This document shows, piece after piece, positions 60,669 to 64,000 of a stretch of 64,000 bases of DNA. Both the position numbers and the translations under genes were made by a program. Source of the DNA: Chryseobacterium sp. W4I1 (GTDB lineage Bacteria > Bacteroidota > Bacteroidia > Flavobacteriales > Weeksellaceae); assembly GCF_030816115.1 (NCBI RefSeq), contig NZ_JAUSXQ010000001.1, positions 2,604,001 through 2,668,000 of the forward strand, read 5' to 3'. The notes beneath the pieces were generated by a model. It saw only the letters and a program-made list of their open reading frames with translations, made no database searches and was not told the DNA's origin. Each line of letters starts with the position of its first letter. Position 1 is the stretch's first letter.

Positions 60669-61271
60669 TTAAAAATTAATATAGTTCTGCACCAATTGGG
60701 CAAAGTTAGCGGTGAATAATTTTATTGAAATCGCCAAAAGAATGATCCCGAAAACTTTCTGAAGAATAGACAGAGTAGCCTCTCCCATTTTGTTTTCCAG
60801 CCACTTCGCTGATTTCAGCACCAAATATACGAAAATTGTATTGAGAACAATTCCTAAAATAATATTAATATCATGGAACTCAGCTCTGAGAGATAAGGTG
60901 GTTGTCAGCGTTCCTGCTCCTGCTACCAGAGGAAATGCAATAGGGACAATGGATGCAGCCTTTGCTTCGGTAGTTTTGTTGATCTCAATGCCAAGGATCA
61001 TTTCAAGGGCTATGATAAAAATCACAAAAGCTCCTGCTATGGCAAATGAATTCACATCGACACCAATCAGTTTAAGGATTTTGTTTCCCACGAACAGAAA
61101 AACAATCATGATTACTCCAGCGGTAATAGATGCCTTACCGGCTTCAATCTGCCCAAACTTTTGCTGAAGGCTTACCACAATAGGAACAGAGCCAATAATA
61201 TCAATTACGGCAAAAAGAACCATAAAGCAGGTCACGATCTCTTTAATAGAGAAATCATTCAATATTTCCAT
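60669..61271 (-). CDS. MarC-family membrane protein
   Basis: 200 residues, six predicted helices. 'VTCFMVLFAVIDIIGSVPIVVSL' at the N-terminus and 'IVPIAFPLVAGAGTLTTTLSL' in the middle are the MarC/YchE signatures. Members are putative transporters, once thought linked to multiple-antibiotic resistance; the substrate is unknown. Confidence 0.9.
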   Translation of the reverse strand: MEILNDFSIKEIVTCFMVLFAVIDIIGSVPIVVSLQQKFGQIEAGKASITAGVIMIVFLFVGNKILKLIGVDVNSFAIAGAFVIFIIALEMILGIEINKTTEAKAASIVPIAFPLVAGAGTLTTTLSLRAEFHDINIILGIVLNTIFVYLVLKSAKWLENKMGEATLSILQKVFGIILLAISIKLFTANFAQLVQNYINF

Positions 61272-61315
61272 CTCTTTGTAATTAAAAATTTCGCAAAAAT
61301 ATGAAAAAAAACTGG

Positions 61316-63061
61316 TTATTTGCTAATTTGTGAATACAAATTAACAACTGCTTTCAAAAGTTCCTCTATTCCTTCACGGGATTTCAAAGGGGAATATTTT
61401 TCCATTTGAATTCTCTGGGATAAGTTTCTATACTCTTCGGCGACAGAAGATCCTTTATAACTTTCCAAAAACGTTCTGAAATCATCTGAAGAGCTTTGAA
61501 AATACTGTTTCCTGACATCCTGATCCATTTCTTCCAGAGTACCAAAGAACTTCGGATAATCTTCGTTATCTTTAAGATTTTCAAGATAACTGAAATAATC
61601 ATTAATATCGGTTTTCAGTGTCTCCCTTATTTCTTTTTCTGTTTCAGCCACAGAACCAAGTGGTTTTGGAGATGCCGTTTCTCTAACTAACGATCGTTTT
61701 TTTTGCCAAGTCTTAAATACCAGATAAATTAAAAATAAACCTACTAAAATAGCAATATTGGTCAAAAGAATATTCCAATGGAACTTGCTCTTTTCCTTTA
61801 CTTTCAGCGTTGTTGTTTTCAAAACAGGTGTATTGACCGTTTCTAAAAGCGTATTGGTATATTCATTTACCTTTTCAACCGTAGTACGGGATTCAAGGAT
61901 CTGATCATGCGAGAAAGCATTTAAGGCAAGCGTTTTCTTACCAAGATCTACATACTCTTTACTTGCAGGATCAAAGAAAGCAAACTGCTCGGTCTGAATT
62001 GCAATAGCTCCCGACTTTTTAGGAACGATCACATAGTTGGCCAGAATTTCACCTTTCATTCCTGTACTTCCGGGAACTACTTTAGAGGTAATTTTTGGCG
62101 TAAAGACTTCATAATCCGGAGAAGAAATGATCTTCGGAAGATGCATATCAGGAAGGTTCCCTTCTCCCGAAACTTTTACAATAACATGGATAGGTTTTTC
62201 AACCTCAATTTTATCTTTTGAAGGGTTATAAACATTCACGTTAAAGTTCCCGACTGCATTTTTAAAACAATCAGGTGAACCTTCGGGAAGTTTTTTTACA
62301 TTGAGCTTGACCTTGTTGGAAACAATTTTATTTTTATTGGCATATGAAGTTACAGAAGCAGATACTGCCGGAACTTCCACATAGCCTGCTTCATTCGGAA
62401 ATACCATAAACACAGCTACAACCTGTGAGGCCATATTACCGGCACCTGAAGGATCAATTTCTGATTTGCTGAAGCTTATAGGGTGTACATTGAGATTATC
62501 CTGCTGCGGAAGACGGACATCTTTCACTTTTCTGAAGTTGTCCATATTTTTAGAATATACCTTTAAAACAGCAAATGTAGCCTGATCCTGATATACATCC
62601 CGGTCTTCGATCTCCATATTCATATACATCTCGCTGGCCATGTTGCCGGCAAGAGATTTCCTATCAATAATTTCTTTTATATTAACATCGAAAGGCTCGG
62701 TTTTATAAATCTTATTATTAACGGTTACTAAGACAGAACCAATCTTGATTTTTCCCTTTTTTTTAGGCTCAAGTGCAATTCTGGATACTTTTTGTGTAAC
62801 AAGGGTATTCGTTGCCGGATCAATCAGCGTATTGGTTACGGATCCGCTTCCGATAATATTGAATTTTGAAAGGTCGGGAAGCTGAAAACGCGTTTGAGGC
62901 TCCAGGTCGATTCCATTAAGCTCCAGAACGATGGTAAGGTTTACAACATCCTTTCCGTTGTATTCTGCTTTATCAGATTCCATGAACAGGTTAACCTGTC
63001 CGTAAGAGATTACAGATGAAATAAGGAATAATATGTAAAACAGTTTTTTCTGCATCACCAA
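61316..63061 (-). CDS. batD: BatD-family protein (aerotolerance operon)
   Basis: 581 residues: signal peptide ('YILFLISSVISYGQ'), tandem Ig-like beta domains ('ADKAEYNGKDVVNLTIVLELNG', 'VKVSGEGNLPDMHLPKI'), one helix near 440 ('ILLTNIAILVGLFLIYLVF') and a helical C-terminal part. This is BatD, the oxygen-tolerance protein of Bacteroides-type bat operons. It overlaps the upstream TPR gene by seven bases. Confidence 0.9.
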   Translation of the reverse strand: MVMQKKLFYILFLISSVISYGQVNLFMESDKAEYNGKDVVNLTIVLELNGIDLEPQTRFQLPDLSKFNIIGSGSVTNTLIDPATNTLVTQKVSRIALEPKKKGKIKIGSVLVTVNNKIYKTEPFDVNIKEIIDRKSLAGNMASEMYMNMEIEDRDVYQDQATFAVLKVYSKNMDNFRKVKDVRLPQQDNLNVHPISFSKSEIDPSGAGNMASQVVAVFMVFPNEAGYVEVPAVSASVTSYANKNKIVSNKVKLNVKKLPEGSPDCFKNAVGNFNVNVYNPSKDKIEVEKPIHVIVKVSGEGNLPDMHLPKIISSPDYEVFTPKITSKVVPGSTGMKGEILANYVIVPKKSGAIAIQTEQFAFFDPASKEYVDLGKKTLALNAFSHDQILESRTTVEKVNEYTNTLLETVNTPVLKTTTLKVKEKSKFHWNILLTNIAILVGLFLIYLVFKTWQKKRSLVRETASPKPLGSVAETEKEIRETLKTDINDYFSYLENLKDNEDYPKFFGTLEEMDQDVRKQYFQSSSDDFRTFLESYKGSSVAEEYRNLSQRIQMEKYSPLKSREGIEELLKAVVNLYSQISK

Positions 63062-63804
63062 TCTTTTTCGTTGCTCTGTGGCGTCGAATAAGAGTTCTTG
63101 TTTAAGATTCTTCTGGCGGTTTCTTTTTCTTTTTCGTTGACTTTATCTAGTATGGCGTTTTCAAGATTTTTAGGCATTTTTCCTTCTCCTTCATTCTGGT
63201 CTTGCTTAGGTGAATTCCCCTCGTTGCTTTTTCCTTTCTCCTGCTGGCCGCTACCCTGATCCTGTTTTTGATCTTTCTTGTCGCCTTTCTGATCATCACC
63301 TTTATTCTGATCATTACCACCGCCACCGCCTTTTCCTGAGTTATTCTTTTCGTTTTTCTGCTGTTTTTCTTTTTCTTTCAGCTTGGCAATTTCATAGTTC
63401 TTTCTGGTTGCTTCACTATAAGGGTTCTGTTTCAAAGCCTGCTTATAATAATCAGCCGCTTTTTCCGGCTGGTTCATCTGCATATAAGTATTTCCAAGAT
63501 TATGAAGAGCTGCCATTTTATCCGGAATGGTTTGCGAAAGCCTCTGTGCTTTGTCGAACTCCGCCTGAGCCTCCTCATATTTTTTGCTCTTATACAGTGC
63601 ATTTCCCAGGTTGTAATGAGCCGTAAAATCTTTTTCATTGGTTTTCACAGCCTCCATATATTTAGAGGATGCCCCATCGTAGTCTTTACCGTTAAATTTC
63701 TGATTGCCTTCGTACACTAAAGTACGATAGTTTTCCTGCCCAAACATGACATTTGAGAAGGTGAAAGCAATAAGAAACGATAAAAAAATGATTTTAGTAT
63801 TCAT
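63055..63804 (-). CDS. batC: TPR protein of the Bat operon (BatC-like)
   Basis: I start at the ATG at 63804 (249 residues); a TTG at 63813 is possible but overlaps a -7 element at 63811-63818. A signal peptide (ends MFG/QE) is followed by two to three TPR repeats ('YNLGNALYKSKKYEEAQAEFDKAQ', 'HNLGNTYMQMNQPEKAADYYKQAL') and a low-complexity tail of Gly, Lys, Gln and Asp (GKGGGGGND and KGDKKDQKQDQGSG). It lies between batB and batD. Confidence 0.85.
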   Translation of the reverse strand: MNTKIIFLSFLIAFTFSNVMFGQENYRTLVYEGNQKFNGKDYDGASSKYMEAVKTNEKDFTAHYNLGNALYKSKKYEEAQAEFDKAQRLSQTIPDKMAALHNLGNTYMQMNQPEKAADYYKQALKQNPYSEATRKNYEIAKLKEKEKQQKNEKNNSGKGGGGGNDQNKGDDQKGDKKDQKQDQGSGQQEKGKSNEGNSPKQDQNEGEGKMPKNLENAILDKVNEKEKETARRILNKNSYSTPQSNEKDW

Positions 63805-63810
63805 TACTTG

Positions 63811-63818
63811 CAAAATTA
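63811..63818 (-). promoter_or_regulatory. -7 element before the BatC-like gene
   Basis: Minus-strand TAATTTTG, 7 bases from the ATG. The predicted transcript start is at about 63807, so a transcript from here would be almost leaderless. Confidence 0.45.
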
Positions 63819-63906
63819 TTCCTTTATATGTTAATAAACAGACTTCTATTTGTTAAAGTTCGGTTAAAGTATTGATTTAAAATCTTGATAAACAAAGCAT
63901 AAAAAC

Positions 63907-64000
63907 CTATACATTGAGATCTTTTTTCGGGTTCAATATATAGATTAAAAAGAAGAAGAAAATAGAGACTATCAGAAAATACTGATAATAGTGGTTGGCA
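63907..64000 (-). CDS. batB: BatB-like VWA-domain membrane protein (C-terminus only)
   Basis: The last 30 codons are visible, ending at TAG 63907-63909. They read 'ANHYYQYFLIVSIFFFFL' then 'IYILNPKKDLNV', a final membrane helix and basic end like those that close BatA and BatB proteins. The gene runs off the right edge. The call rests on the C-terminal helix and position just before the TPR gene, so the exact paralogue is inferred. Confidence 0.6.
   Translation of the reverse strand, partial: ANHYYQYFLIVSIFFFFLIYILNPKKDLNV

Overview
The window looks like a stretch of a Flavobacteriia chromosome, most probably Chryseobacterium or a close relative in the Weeksellaceae. The signs are AT-rich DNA, many Bacteroidetes-type promoters (TAnnTTTG at -7, sometimes TTG/TTTG near -33), almost no Shine-Dalgarno sequences, and family content typical of the group (GSCFA, BatD/TPR aerotolerance genes, PadR plus PspC, mevalonate-pathway MvaD, DUF47 plus PiT). 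I see no rRNA, tRNA, CRISPR array, prophage or intact insertion sequence. Most genes are core chromosomal.

Layout. 1-9.3 kb: the end of a HugZ-type heme protein, ahcY, a YiaA-like membrane protein, purE, a double-glycine leader peptide, an EamA transporter, lipoproteins, an SH3 protein and a large cation/proton antiporter. 9.4-16 kb: purK with DUF1543, a TauE/DUF1634 pair, a VOC protein, an NTF2-like protein, a membrane-anchored EEP hydrolase and purA. 16-24.9 kb: a ParDE toxin-antitoxin pair, a lipase, an ABC-F ATPase, then hpt, adk, obgE, two envelope proteins and a DEAD-box helicase. 25-34.4 kb (minus strand): two multi-pass membrane proteins, tatD, DUF4269, GSCFA, a polyprenyl synthase, PiT plus DUF47, and a second DEAD-box helicase with an Arg-Asp-rich linker. 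34.8-39.5 kb: DUF2461, mvaD, a frameshifted acyl-CoA synthetase and an overlapping epimerase.

39.9-42.8 kb holds the most interesting system, a microviridin/marinostatin-type graspetide (omega-ester peptide) cluster. It has three small precursors with the exact leader helix PFFASFLE and a C-terminal core TMKYPSD, a hairpin attenuator, and two overlapping ATP-grasp ligases. Between leader and core each precursor carries an eight-residue repeat of the form T-x4-D, so I read them as multicore precursors like the chryseoviridins known from Chryseobacterium. No dedicated peptidase or exporter lies beside the cluster.

43-64 kb: a YbfF-like esterase, pdxJ, an MscS channel, DUF456, ung, a frameshifted GNAT gene, a MutS2-like ATPase without Smr domain, a small ABC pair, a cobalamin riboswitch that leads into a thioesterase gene, an HD hydrolase, PadR/PspC, an unannotated 20-residue amphipathic peptide gene with its own terminator, an acyltransferase, a thioesterase/isochorismate synthase pair (menaquinone branch), MarC and the 3' half of a Bat aerotolerance operon that runs off the right edge.

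Several intergenic spacers carry short palindromic repeats. One of them is present twice, near 4.95 kb and 39.84 kb. Two genes (36.98 kb and 48.48 kb) are broken by one extra base in a homopolymer run, which is either real decay or a sequencing error.
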